Assembly (NCBI GenBank): GCA_945868505.1
Contig: CAMBLO010000011.1
Location: forward strand, 1-64,000
Origin: an uncultured Clostridia bacterium
GTDB lineage: Bacteria > Bacillota > Clostridia > Lachnospirales > Anaerotignaceae
DNA: 64,000 nucleotides
Direction: 5' to 3'
Shown: piece after piece, positions 47,955-56,800 of the stretch
Layout of the letters: each line of letters opens with the position of its first letter
How positions within the stretch are numbered: position 1 is the first letter of the stretch
Notes under the pieces: model-generated
Databases searched by the model: none
Seen by the model: only the letters and a program-made list of their open reading frames with translations
What the model was told of the DNA's origin: nothing
Program-made: the position numbers and the translations under genes

Positions 47955-48785
47955 TTACGCAAAATGCTCCGGATGAATCCCCGACCATCCCGTCTGGGGC
48001 ATCGTCATCAGCCGATAGACATCCTCCAATTCCAAATCGAAATCGAAGATATCCAGATTTGCCTTCATCCGCTCCGGTGCGGAGGATTTCGGCAGGGGCA
48101 GCACATTATTCTGCAGGCAGAACCGCAGGCAGATTTGTGCGGGGCTTTTTCCGTATTTTTTTGCCAACTCCAGAATCAGTGGGTCATCCAGCAGCCTCCC
48201 CCGTCCCAAGGGGCTCCATGCCTCCGCCTGTATGCCGTGGGATTGACAGAAAGCCGTTGTGGCGTGTTGTGTATAGCCGGGGTGGAATTCCAACTGATTC
48301 ACCATAGGCAGGGTGTTACCGTTTTTCATCAGATGCAGCAGGTGTTGGGGCAGGAAATTGCAGACGCCGATGGCACGGACAGCCCCTTCCTCATAAAGCT
48401 GCTCCAGAGCCTTCCAGCTTTCCGTCACCAAAGGCTTCCAGTCTGCACCGGGGTAGGGCATGGGCCAATGGATGAGAAACATATCCAGATAATTTACGCC
48501 CAAGTCCTTCAGGGTGGCATCAAAGCTTGCCATGGTCTTGTCGTAGCCTAAGTCTGTTTTCCATACCTTAGAGGTCAGGAAAATTTCCCGACGGGGAATG
48601 CCGCTGTTTTTCACAGCCTGCCCCACGATTTTTTCATTTTCATATTTTCTGGCGGTATCCAGATGGCGATACCCCACCTGCAATGCATCCAGCAGGATGC
48701 TTTCTTCCTTTACCAGATAGGTGCCAAAGCCCAGAAAGGGCAGCTCCACACCATTTTCCAGAACGAAGCCTTTTTCACCAATCAT
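47955..48785 (-). CDS. Aldo/keto reductase
   Basis: A 276-residue NADPH-dependent oxidoreductase. The catalytic tetrad is visible: Asp in YRHLDTARKYENE, the Tyr in the same segment, Lys in IFLTSKVW, His in LIHWPMP. NADPH-site residues lie in LPKSSAPERMKANLDIFDF. It reduces aldehydes or ketones; substrate unknown. It starts 11 bases after cca and is probably co-transcribed. Confidence 0.92.
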   Translation of the reverse strand: MIGEKGFVLENGVELPFLGFGTYLVKEESILLDALQVGYRHLDTARKYENEKIVGQAVKNSGIPRREIFLTSKVWKTDLGYDKTMASFDATLKDLGVNYLDMFLIHWPMPYPGADWKPLVTESWKALEQLYEEGAVRAIGVCNFLPQHLLHLMKNGNTLPMVNQLEFHPGYTQHATTAFCQSHGIQAEAWSPLGRGRLLDDPLILELAKKYGKSPAQICLRFCLQNNVLPLPKSSAPERMKANLDIFDFDLELEDVYRLMTMPQTGWSGIHPEHFA

Positions 48786-48796
48786 CGTATGCCTCC

Positions 48797-50026
48797 TTAC
48801 AGCAGACCTTTTTCTTCCAGAATGGAACGGGCCTGTTTTGTCAGAATTTCTTTTGTATTTTTTGCAGGTTCCCGCAAAACTAAATCCAGCAGCTCTGCGA
48901 GGATATTGCCCAGTTCCTTGCCGTGGGGCGCCCCCATCTCCATCAGGTCTTTGCCGGAAAGCTGCAATGTTTTCAGGGTCAGGCAGTCCCCCTCTGCCAG
49001 AATGTTTGCAAACAGTGCCTTGCTTTCCTCGTGGGGGGAAGCTGGGCGCAGGATGGATTGCAGCAGCAGAAGCTGTTCTGTGGCTTCTTTGCCGATGGTG
49101 CCTGCCAGCTTCCGCAAAGGGTATGCCTCAGTGGGTACGTCCTCGGGCAGATAACCCAGCAGCAGGCAGACCCGTTTCAGGGTATGGTTATCAAATTTCA
49201 TGCCTTTCAGGAAAGCCTTGGCTTCGTCAGGGGTATAATCCTGCAAAACCACACACCAACGGAGCAGGGCATCCTTGGGGCAGGCGGAAATTTCCTCTAA
49301 AATTGTCTCGCTGCGGGCAATCAGGCGGGCGGAAAGGGTAGGGTCAATCTGCGCCAGCAGACCGCTTTCCCAAAGCAGGGGCATTTTTTCTTTATAAGGA
49401 GAAAGCCACAGTTTTTCCAGCTCCTCCCGAATCCGTTCCACGCTGATTTTCTGAATCAAAGCCGTATTGGCGCAGAGAGCCGCCCAAGTTTCCTCTTCAA
49501 TTTGGAAACCAAGCTGTGCCGCAAAGCGCACACAGCGCAGCATCCGCAGAGCGTCCTCCTGAAACCGCAGGGCAGGGTCGCCTACGCCGCGGATGGTTTC
49601 TGCCGCAATATCCTCCTGCCCATGGAAGGGGTCTCGGAAGCCTTCGGCAGGGTGGTAGGCGATGGCATTCATGGTGAAGTCTCGGCGGAGCAGGTCCTCC
49701 GTCAGGTTTTTGGTGAAGGAAACGGCATCGGGGTGGCGGCAGTCGGCATATTCGCCATCCACACGGTATGTGGTCACCTCGTAATTTTCCTTGTGCAGCA
49801 CCACAGTGATGGTGCCGTGCTGTATGCCCGTGTCAAAGGTATGGTCGAAGAGAGTCTTTGTTTCTTCCGGCAGGGCGGAGGTGGTGATGTCCCAATCCTG
49901 AGGGATGCGCCCCAGAATAGAATCCCGCACACAGCCACCAACGATGTAGGCCTCGTGGCCTCCTTTGTTCAGGGTATCTAAAATCAATGCCGCATCTGCG
50001 GGCATGGTCACTTTCAGTTTGCTCAA
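48797..50026 (-). CDS. cca: CCA tRNA nucleotidyltransferase
   Basis: Adds or repairs the 3' CCA of tRNAs, which fits the three tRNAs here lacking encoded CCA. The 409-residue class II enzyme shows YIVGGCVRDSILGRIPQDWDITTSALPEE with the two metal Asp, RRDFTMNAIAYHP, and RMLRCVRFAAQLGF. I choose TTG 50026 because GGAGG lies at the right distance; an upstream TTG has none. First gene before the aldo/keto reductase. Confidence 0.94.
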   Translation of the reverse strand: MSKLKVTMPADAALILDTLNKGGHEAYIVGGCVRDSILGRIPQDWDITTSALPEETKTLFDHTFDTGIQHGTITVVLHKENYEVTTYRVDGEYADCRHPDAVSFTKNLTEDLLRRDFTMNAIAYHPAEGFRDPFHGQEDIAAETIRGVGDPALRFQEDALRMLRCVRFAAQLGFQIEEETWAALCANTALIQKISVERIREELEKLWLSPYKEKMPLLWESGLLAQIDPTLSARLIARSETILEEISACPKDALLRWCVVLQDYTPDEAKAFLKGMKFDNHTLKRVCLLLGYLPEDVPTEAYPLRKLAGTIGKEATEQLLLLQSILRPASPHEESKALFANILAEGDCLTLKTLQLSGKDLMEMGAPHGKELGNILAELLDLVLREPAKNTKEILTKQARSILEEKGLL

Positions 50027-50102
50027 ATATAAAACCTCCAATCGGTTCGGTTAGAATTATTGTTATTATACATGATACAAAGGAAAAAGAAAACGACAAT
50101 AG

Positions 50103-50131
50103 AAAATGCTCCCTAAAAAGGAAGCATTTCA
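50103..50131 (-). terminator. Terminator after the flavoprotein gene
   Basis: AAATGCTCCC and GGAAGCATTT form a stem; on the minus strand ATTTTCT follows. Confidence 0.62.
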
Positions 50132-50162
50132 GAGGAAGAATATTATGTTGTTTCTTGTGGGG

Positions 50163-50648
50163 TCACTTTTTATCGTAGGGTTTTACTTCGATTTCTTCTT
50201 TATCGAAATTGATGAAAATCTGGTAAGCGTAGTTATCCTCGCTGGTATCCCAGACTTCTACATATTTGGGGGTTACTTCAATGAGGATTTCTGTATCCTC
50301 GTGGCTGTATTTATTGTAGCTGCCCCAGAGGTATTTTTTATAGCCCTCTTCGAAGCGTCTGCCGGGCTCATCTACCACCAGACCGCAGTTTTTCGCCACA
50401 CCCTCTACCTGAATGCCGCCATAGCACATGGCAACCTGAGGGTTTTCAAAAAGCTGTTTTGTTTTGCGGAAGTTTTTATCTGTTTTGAAATAAATCTTGT
50501 CATCGTAGAACAGGCAGCTCACGTTCCGCACCATAACGTAATCGTTTACGCTGCTGGCAAGGGCCATGATCTTCCAATCGCCAAGCTGTTCAAAAAACAG
50601 GGCTTTTGCCTGTTCGAAGGTTAAATTTTTATCTAAGCTGAATTTCAT
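50163..50648 (-). CDS. Pyridoxamine 5'-phosphate oxidase-like flavoprotein
   Basis: A 161-residue split-barrel protein: IMALASSVNDYVMVRNVSCLFYDDKIYFKTDKNFRKTKQLFENPQVAMCYGG is the flavin-binding core. It is longer than the relative at 31590 and ends with a charged tail (EEIEVKPYDKK). Function beyond FMN binding is unknown. AAAGGAGAG precedes the ATG. Confidence 0.84.
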   Translation of the reverse strand: MKFSLDKNLTFEQAKALFFEQLGDWKIMALASSVNDYVMVRNVSCLFYDDKIYFKTDKNFRKTKQLFENPQVAMCYGGIQVEGVAKNCGLVVDEPGRRFEEGYKKYLWGSYNKYSHEDTEILIEVTPKYVEVWDTSEDNYAYQIFINFDKEEIEVKPYDKK

Positions 50649-50674
50649 GTCATTCTCTCCTTTTTTCTGAAATT

Positions 50675-51304
50675 TTATGCGTTTTTGGCTTTGGATGCGG
50701 CTGCAGCGGCGGAGCCGTTTCCGTGAAGGATGGGGCTCAGTCGTTTATACAATACCATGGCACCTACAGAGTTGATGCCGCATTTGATGAGGTTGAAGGG
50801 GACGATGCCGAAGATCGCCAGTGTCAGGGCGTTCTGCACCAGAGGGTTGGCTTCTGTGCACATCTGGACGAAATAATCCATCTCCTGTCCCATCAGTGTC
50901 ATGTAGAAGGGGATGATGATATACAGGTTTGTAAAAATAGCTACGATGCTGCAGAAAACAGTGCCAATTCCCATGCCGACCATGGCTGTTTTTTTGGATT
51001 TATTGCGATGATACAGGATCACAGGGGGCAGCACATAGGCGCAGCTCAAAAGCAAATTTTGCAGTTCGCCGGTAAAGGCTGAGCTGGTACCTTCGGTAGC
51101 CAGCTTCAGAAGGATTTTTACCAAGATGATGCAGACTGCCTGGATCGGGCCCATGGCAAAGCCGCCGATCAGTTCTACCAGACCTGCTAGGTCAAAGTTC
51201 ATAAAGGGCGGCAGAAAAGGCAGGGGAAAGTCAAGATGCATCAGCACACAGCAGATAGCCCCCAGCATTGCGATCATGGTCAAGTCTCTTGTTTTCAGTT
51301 TCAT
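50675..51304 (-). CDS. ribU: Riboflavin ECF transporter S component RibU
   Basis: A 209-residue membrane protein with about six segments: TRDLTMIAMLGAICCVLMHLDFPLPFLPPFMNFDLAGLVELIGGFAMGP is the RibU-like start. The long FMN-riboswitch leader identifies the vitamin. ATG 51304 follows GGAGGAATG. The energising ATPases lie elsewhere. Alanine-rich C-terminal tail. Confidence 0.92.
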   Translation of the reverse strand: MKLKTRDLTMIAMLGAICCVLMHLDFPLPFLPPFMNFDLAGLVELIGGFAMGPIQAVCIILVKILLKLATEGTSSAFTGELQNLLLSCAYVLPPVILYHRNKSKKTAMVGMGIGTVFCSIVAIFTNLYIIIPFYMTLMGQEMDYFVQMCTEANPLVQNALTLAIFGIVPFNLIKCGINSVGAMVLYKRLSPILHGNGSAAAAASKAKNA

Positions 51305-51531
51305 TTTACATTCCTCCATTTTCGTTTTTCGATTTTTTAAAACGTCTCGTAAAACATAGTAGGAATTCTTCTGTTGGGATGCTGCCGTTGTTCTATTTGG
51401 TAAAAAGCATTCGTAAGGCTTCGCCTTACTCATTGATTTGCTCCGCAAATCTCCTGCAGTTCCTATATTGACGGCTCTTTGCAAGCAAAGCCGATCAATA
51501 CAGAAACTGCAACGCTTTTCTCCGCTTTTAC
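51305..51531 (-). other. Extra leader between the FMN terminator and ribU
   Basis: About 227 bases with three small palindromes: GTAAGGCTTCGCCTTAC, GATTTGCTCCGCAAATC and GGCTCTTTGCAAGCAAAGCC. They resemble the mosaic repeats elsewhere. No gene or promoter was recognised. Confidence 0.6.
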
Positions 51532-51563
51532 AATAAAAAAACCCCTTGGATTTATCCAAGGGG
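51532..51563 (-). terminator. FMN riboswitch terminator
   Basis: CCCCTTGGA-TTTA-TCCAAGGGG followed on the minus strand by T7; lies 60 bases after the aptamer. Confidence 0.88.
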
Positions 51564-51625
51564 CAAAATACACCAAAAAGAAGCACCGACAGGCACACAA
51601 AAAATGCCCATGCAGCACCAATTTT

Positions 51626-51747
51626 CTTCTCTCATCCGGACTATCACCGTCGGTCATGGAATTGCACCATGTCAGCCGATGGAACCATAAAGCACCATCG
51701 GGTCGCGGACTTTTACCGCCGGTAGGGAATTGCACCCTGCCCCGAAG
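51626..51747 (-). ncRNA. FMN riboswitch (RFN element)
   Basis: The minus strand shows the RFN landmarks in order: CTTCGGGGCAGGGTGCAATT, CCGGCGGTAAAAGTCCGCG, GGTTCCATCGGCTGACATGG, CCGACGGTGATAGTCCGGATG and AGAGAA. FMN binding should cause termination before ribU. Confidence 0.94.
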
Positions 51748-51989
51748 AATCACCATATATATTTACGAAGCAAGCATAGCACAAAAGACGAATGTGCGCA
51801 ATAGGAAATCGATAATTTTTTATCAAAAAAAGAGAAGATGGTTTTGAAGATAGGGAAGAAGCCTTGAAAACTCTGTGTTTTACCGCTTGTTTCAACAGGA
51901 AAAAAAAGAAAGGAAGAAAGGGTTTTTGCAGCTGCAGACAGAAGGATAGCTGCCCTTTTAAAATTTTTTGTTTTTTCTAAAAAAATACA

Positions 51990-52018
51990 TTGACATTTGG
52001 AAAAGTTGGTGGTATCAT
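51990..52018 (+). promoter_or_regulatory. Promoter of tRNA-Lys(CTT)
   Basis: TTGACA-N17-TATCAT, ending 20 bases before the tRNA. Confidence 0.75.
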
Positions 52019-52038
52019 ATTTTTTGCAATTGAGATGT

Positions 52039-52111
52039 GCGCCCTTAGCTCAGTTGGTAGAGCAACTGACTCTTAATCAGTGGGTCCAGGGTTCGAGTCC
52101 CTGAGGGCGCA
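52039..52111 (+). tRNA. tRNA-Lys (anticodon CTT)
   Basis: Full cloverleaf: acceptor GCGCCCT/AGGGCGC, anticodon loop CTCTTAA giving CTT, T arm GGGTTCGAGTCCC. No CCA is encoded. Single-gene transcript with its own promoter and terminator. Confidence 0.97.
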
Positions 52112-52127
52112 TCTTATAACAGGAGAG

Positions 52128-52162
52128 GCGGGCTAAGCTTTTTGCTTGGTTCGCTTCTTTTT
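52128..52162 (+). terminator. Terminator of tRNA-Lys(CTT)
   Basis: GCGGGCTAAGC pairs (with G-U pairs) with GCTTGGTTCGC, then TTCTTTTTTG. Confidence 0.72.
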
Positions 52163-52194
52163 TGTTTATACCCATAGGGTTTCTCTGAAAATCC

Positions 52195-52226
52195 AGACCA
52201 CCAAGACTAGATGGGTGGTCTTTTTT
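52195..52226 (+). terminator. Second terminator after tRNA-Lys(CTT)
   Basis: AGACCACC and GGTGGTCT stem with T6 after it. Confidence 0.78.
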
Positions 52227-52282
52227 GATTGCCTGTTCCATAGAATGTTTCAGAGACGATTTTCGGTCGGGAAGCAGGGGGA

Positions 52283-53278
52283 ATGAATATGGAGGAGATT
52301 TACGAAAAAATATTGTGGGAAGGATATGGACTGCATTTCAAACATGGCACGCGGACGAGAACGGGGCTGGTCTGCCGTACGGATATGGGGATGCGGGAAT
52401 TGAAAAAGCCTCGAGGCAGTATGGACAGCCTGCGTCTGGCCTTTGGCGTGAAGGAACAGCTGCGGAAAAACGGCTTCTGCAATATCAGCCGCTCTTATCG
52501 GGCCTTGGACGGGGAACCTTTTTATCGTTATGATGGGGTGCTGTATCTTTTGGAGGATGTGATGCCTCAGGATGCTCTGGAGGAGGATGGGGCGGCGGCT
52601 TTTATCCGCGGCGCGGATACCTTGGGGCAGATGCACAAGGCGGCGAAGGGGCTGAGAAGCGATTCTGCCCGCTGGGAAAAAGACCGTCTGCCAAAGCTCT
52701 ATGCTAAACGGCGGAGCGAGCTGGCGAAGGTACGGCGGCGAAACGACAAACGGGGCAGCTATGACGCCATCGATCTGCTGCTGCTGCAATATTACGACCA
52801 ATACATGGCACAGGCGGCGGAAGCGGAGGAATTGCTGGAAAAGGGCGGTTATGGTGAAGCCGTAGAAAAAGCGGCAGGGGAAGGTGGCTTTTGCCACAAT
52901 GCCTATAAAGGAGAAGCCCTGCGGCTGGATGAAAAGGGCGGCATTTATGTGGGCAATTTCGACAAATGCACCACGGAGCTTCCCTTGGCAGACTTAGCGG
53001 CATATCTAAGAAGATATCTGAAAAAGACCGACGGGGCAGAGGAGGGCATCCATGCCATGCTGGAAAGTTATGGCAAGCATTGTCCCCTTTCGGAAAAAGA
53101 CCTGATCCTGCTGCAGGGGATGCTGGTCTATCCGGAAAAATTTCTGCGGCTGGTCAATGAATACTACAATCGGCGCAGAGCCTGCGTTTCTCCCGCCATG
53201 CAGGAACGGCTGGCGGCGGCTGCCAGGGAAGAAGGAAATGGGGTGAAACTGAAAAACATCGTTTCCGGGGGCTGTTAG
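52283..53278 (+). CDS. CotS-like spore coat kinase-fold protein
   Basis: A ~331-residue protein resembling the CotS/YutH/YsxE group of spore-coat proteins with an aminoglycoside phosphotransferase-like fold: RRELKKPRG-type beta strand near residue 40, YRYDGVLYLLEDVMPQ hinge region, LGQMHKAAKG helix, FCHNAYKGEALRLDE and IYVGNFDKCTTELPLADLAAYLRRYLKK as brace/catalytic-loop equivalents, where the usual catalytic Asp pattern HxDxxxxN is altered (CHNAYKGE). Catalysis is thus doubtful. Arg-rich. ATG 52283 or 52289. Fits the sporulating lifestyle. Confidence 0.72.
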   Translation: MNMEEIYEKILWEGYGLHFKHGTRTRTGLVCRTDMGMRELKKPRGSMDSLRLAFGVKEQLRKNGFCNISRSYRALDGEPFYRYDGVLYLLEDVMPQDALEEDGAAAFIRGADTLGQMHKAAKGLRSDSARWEKDRLPKLYAKRRSELAKVRRRNDKRGSYDAIDLLLLQYYDQYMAQAAEAEELLEKGGYGEAVEKAAGEGGFCHNAYKGEALRLDEKGGIYVGNFDKCTTELPLADLAAYLRRYLKKTDGAEEGIHAMLESYGKHCPLSEKDLILLQGMLVYPEKFLRLVNEYYNRRRACVSPAMQERLAAAAREEGNGVKLKNIVSGGC

Positions 53279-53399
53279 GAGGAGCAAAGGCTTCTCTTAA
53301 CGGCCTTCCTTGTGTTTTTTCTGTTGCAACTTTTTCGAGAAGGGATTAAAATAGAGGATGAGGAACTCTGCAAATTTTTCCCCGAAGGAGGAGAAACAG

Positions 53400-54875
53400 A
53401 TGAAGGATTATCATTTCCAAAAGGATAATCAGGATTTTGGCCAGACGGTCCGTCTGGATGATATAAATGAAAAGGTAAAACAACTGAATCAGAATACTGC
53501 CGACGATGAATTGGGCGATGCCAATGCTTTTTTGGATGCCTTTGAATCGGAAAAATTCGATATGCCCATGGAAGAACAGGAAGAAGCGGAAGGTCTTGGG
53601 GATACCCGAAAGACCGAGCCTGTGCAGCGTCCTGTGCCTCCTGTAGATGAGGATGGGGACGACGAGGCAGAATATGACAAGGAAGAAGATGGCTATTTTG
53701 GCCTGAGCAAAAGGACAGCCACCCTGCTGGCAGTGGTGGGGGTCATTGCCTGCATCCTCGGGTTTTCTCTGGTGCGCTGTGGGTTCCACCCCAGCAAAGC
53801 CCCTGTGGAAGTTTCCGGACAGGCTTTCCCCATGCTGGTGAAAGAGGTCTTGGATGAAGAAGAGGTCATCGTTTACGATATTGCCGATGGGGACAAAAAG
53901 ACCCTGAAGCTGACGGAAAAAACCAAGATGACCGATGAAGCGGGACGGGCGGTTGCCCATGGCGGCGTGAACGTGGGGGATATTTTCTTGGCAGAGCTGG
54001 ATAAAGACGGGGAAACCCTCCTTTCCATTGATTACAGCGGCGCAGCCATCCAGACGGAAGAAGTGACCGGGCTGGAAGTGGATACCAGAAAACAAACCCT
54101 TTTCAACGAGGAGGAAACCCACGAATATGGCGAGGAAGCCATGTTCCTTTATGACGAGGAAGAAATCGACCCCGAGGACTTAGAGCCCTGCGATGTGCTG
54201 TTGTTGAAGCTGTACGAAGATGTGGTCTGGTCTGTGGAGGTGCAGGAATACCACGGCTATATCCTTGTGGAAAATGCCAAGAATATCAAGGACGGCATGA
54301 TTCAGTTGGATGAGGAAGAACCCATCCCTCTGGAAGAAGGGGCGAAGATTCCAGCAAAAGAAGGCAGTCATACGGTAACGGTGACCGGCTCCAATATCGA
54401 GACCAGAAAGGACAGCATTCTGGTGGAAGCAGGAAAGGAATTTGAATATGACCTTTCCAAGGCTCAGGAAAAGGTGGGCGTCATTATCGTCAATGCCAAT
54501 GTGAGCGATTATAAGCTGTATATCAACGGCGCAGCGGCGGAAAGCCCCGCAGTGCTGCCCTTGGGGGAATACGACCTTGTGATTTTGAAAAACGGCTATA
54601 CGGAATGGAACCAGCATGTATCCCTGCAGCAGGATAGCGTGACAGTCCATGCAGAGCTTCAGCGGGATATCCAGTATGGAACCTTGACCGTAACAGCCGA
54701 TGTGGACGGCGCATGGGTCTATATCAATGGCGAGGAATACGGCGTGGCACCTATGCAGGTGAACCTGCCCTATGGCTCCTATAACGTGACCGTGGAAAAG
54801 AGCGGCTATGCCGATTTCAGGCAGAGCATCCAGATTCAGGGAAGCGCAGCCACGATTCACGCAACAATGGAATAA
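53400..54875 (+). CDS. Membrane-anchored PEGA-domain protein
   Basis: A 491-residue protein. Residues 1-105 are acidic and cytoplasmic (many Glu/Asp), a single membrane helix follows (TATLLAVVGVIACILGFSLV, ~108-128), then an extracytoplasmic part with repeated PEGA domains near the C-terminus: LYINGAAAESPAVLPLGEYDLVILKNGYTEW and VYINGEEYGVAPMQVNLPYGSYNVTVEKSGYADF. PEGA domains bind surface polymers or mediate protein contacts. The start ATG 53400 has GAAGGAGG. No partner genes reveal a specific job. Confidence 0.8.
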   Translation: MKDYHFQKDNQDFGQTVRLDDINEKVKQLNQNTADDELGDANAFLDAFESEKFDMPMEEQEEAEGLGDTRKTEPVQRPVPPVDEDGDDEAEYDKEEDGYFGLSKRTATLLAVVGVIACILGFSLVRCGFHPSKAPVEVSGQAFPMLVKEVLDEEEVIVYDIADGDKKTLKLTEKTKMTDEAGRAVAHGGVNVGDIFLAELDKDGETLLSIDYSGAAIQTEEVTGLEVDTRKQTLFNEEETHEYGEEAMFLYDEEEIDPEDLEPCDVLLLKLYEDVVWSVEVQEYHGYILVENAKNIKDGMIQLDEEEPIPLEEGAKIPAKEGSHTVTVTGSNIETRKDSILVEAGKEFEYDLSKAQEKVGVIIVNANVSDYKLYINGAAAESPAVLPLGEYDLVILKNGYTEWNQHVSLQQDSVTVHAELQRDIQYGTLTVTADVDGAWVYINGEEYGVAPMQVNLPYGSYNVTVEKSGYADFRQSIQIQGSAATIHATME

Positions 54876-54930
54876 AGAGTAGACGAGCTTATCTATTCTT
54901 ATCAATAAATCATGCTAAGGAGGAAACATC

Positions 54931-56661
54931 ATGGAAGAATATCGTGTAAGATACCAGCAGTGGCTGGATGACCCCTCTATTGATGAGGAAACAAAGGCGG
55001 AGCTGAGAAGCATCGCTGACGATGAAAACGAAATCAAGGAACGCTTCTTCAAGGAATTGGAATTTGGTACCGGCGGCCTGCGTGGCATCATTGGCAACGG
55101 CAGCAACAGACTGAACCAGTATACCGTTGGGAAAGCCTCTCAGGGCTTGGCAAACTACATCAAAAAAGAAGGCACCCAGGAAAAAGGCGTTGCCATTGCC
55201 TACGATTCCCGTTTCATGTCCCCCGAATTTGCGGAGGTGGCAGGGCTGATCTTTGCGGCAAACGGCATTCCTGCCTTCGTGTATCCTTCCCTGCGTCCCG
55301 TTCCCATGCTGTCCTTTGCGGTCAGAGAACTGGGCTGCACAGCGGGCGTTGTGCTGACTGCCAGCCATAACCCCCCCGAATATAACGGCTACAAGGTATA
55401 CTGGGCAGACGGCGCTCAGGTGGTAGCCCCCAGAGATAAGGGCATCATCACAGAAGTAAACGCTGTCACAGATTTTGGTCAGATTCAGCGGATGGATAAG
55501 GCAGAAGCCGTGGAAAAGAAGTTGTTCAACCTGATCGGCGAAGAAGTGGACGAAGCTTTCGACAAGAACGTGCAGGCACAGCTCATGTGTCCTGATATGA
55601 TCCAGCGGATGGGCGACAAGCTGAATATCGTTTATACTCCTCTCCATGGCTCCGGCAATATGCCTGTGCGCCGCAATCTGGCGAAAGCAGGCTTCAAAAA
55701 TGTATATATCGTAAAGGAACAGGAAGAGCCCGATTCTTCCTTCTCTACAGTGGATTACCCCAACCCCGAGGATACAAAGGTATTCGTTCTGGCGCAGAAG
55801 CTGGCGGCAGAGGTGGATGCTGATGTGATCATCGGTACAGACCCCGACTGCGACCGTGTAGGTGCTATGGTGAAAGATGAAAAAGGCGAATTTGTTGCCC
55901 TGACCGGTAACATGGTAGGCGCATTGGCAACAGAATATATCCTTGCCCGCAGAAAAGAACAGGGCAGACTGCCTGCAAACGGCGCTGTCATCAAAACCAT
56001 CGTAAGTACAGAAATGATCGCACCCATCTGCGGCGCCTATGGCGTGAAGAAGATTGACGTGCTGACAGGCTTCAAATTCATCGGCGAACAGATCAAGGGC
56101 TTTGATGAAACAGGCTCTAACACCTATCTCTTCGGCTTTGAAGAAAGCTATGGCTGTCTGGCTGGCACTTACGCAAGAGATAAAGACGCTGTTTATGCTT
56201 CCGTTATGATCTGCGAAATGGCAGCTTACTACAAAGAAAAAGGCATGACCCTCTACGAAGCACTGCTGGCTCTCTATGAAAAATACGGTTACTATCGGGA
56301 AGGCGTAAAATCCATGACCATGAAGGGTCTGGAAGGCATGGCTCGTATCCAGCTCATCATGAAAACCTTCCGTGAAAATATTCCTGCGGAACTGGGTGGC
56401 TACAAAGTAGTCTTTGCCAAAGACTATAAGACACAGGTGTTCAAAAACATGGTGACAGGGGTACAGAGTGGTAGCCCTCTGCCCGTTTCCGATGTACTGC
56501 ACTATACACTGGAAGACGGCACATGGGTTTGCATCCGTCCCTCCGGCACAGAACCCAAGCTGAAATTCTACATCGGCGTAAAAGCGGACAGTCTGCAGGC
56601 TGCCCAGGATAAAGTGGCAATGCTGGATAAAGATATCGAAGCAAAGGTTGCTGCAATTTAA
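54931..56661 (+). CDS. pgcA: Phosphoglucomutase/phosphomannomutase-type phospho-sugar mutase
   Basis: A 576-residue alpha-D-phosphohexomutase that interconverts glucose-1- and glucose-6-phosphate. Phospho-Ser145 in TASHNPPEYNG, Mg site GTDPDCDRVGAMV, sugar-binding GFEESYG, and phosphate site RPSGTEPK are present. The long form matches PgcA-type enzymes. AAGGAGG precedes the ATG. It supplies glucose-1-phosphate for cell-wall or glycogen chemistry; 4-alpha-glucanotransferase at 61361 acts in the same sugar area. Confidence 0.95.
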   Translation: MEEYRVRYQQWLDDPSIDEETKAELRSIADDENEIKERFFKELEFGTGGLRGIIGNGSNRLNQYTVGKASQGLANYIKKEGTQEKGVAIAYDSRFMSPEFAEVAGLIFAANGIPAFVYPSLRPVPMLSFAVRELGCTAGVVLTASHNPPEYNGYKVYWADGAQVVAPRDKGIITEVNAVTDFGQIQRMDKAEAVEKKLFNLIGEEVDEAFDKNVQAQLMCPDMIQRMGDKLNIVYTPLHGSGNMPVRRNLAKAGFKNVYIVKEQEEPDSSFSTVDYPNPEDTKVFVLAQKLAAEVDADVIIGTDPDCDRVGAMVKDEKGEFVALTGNMVGALATEYILARRKEQGRLPANGAVIKTIVSTEMIAPICGAYGVKKIDVLTGFKFIGEQIKGFDETGSNTYLFGFEESYGCLAGTYARDKDAVYASVMICEMAAYYKEKGMTLYEALLALYEKYGYYREGVKSMTMKGLEGMARIQLIMKTFRENIPAELGGYKVVFAKDYKTQVFKNMVTGVQSGSPLPVSDVLHYTLEDGTWVCIRPSGTEPKLKFYIGVKADSLQAAQDKVAMLDKDIEAKVAAI

Positions 56662-56668
56662 AAAGAAC

Positions 56669-56697
56669 AAGAGGCTCCTCTTTTGAGGGGCCTTTTC
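56669..56697 (+). terminator. Terminator of pgcA
   Basis: AGAGGCTCCTC-TTTT-GAGGGGCCTTTT, with one G-U/G-T pair. Confidence 0.78.
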
Positions 56698-56762
56698 GTT
56701 TTTTAGAGAAAAGCCATCAAAATCTTCCGAATATCTGATATTGAAATAGAGGAGCGGAAGTG

Positions 56763-56778
56763 GTATCCTTTTGGTACA
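56763..56778 (+). promoter_or_regulatory. HxlR-type operator-like site before the EamA gene
   Basis: GTATCCTTTTGGTACA resembles GTATCCTTGTGGTAAC at 31495. It lies 23 bases upstream of the EamA start, next to its ribosome site. Confidence 0.5.
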
Positions 56779-56800
56779 TTTTGGAAAGGAGTCGGGGAAG

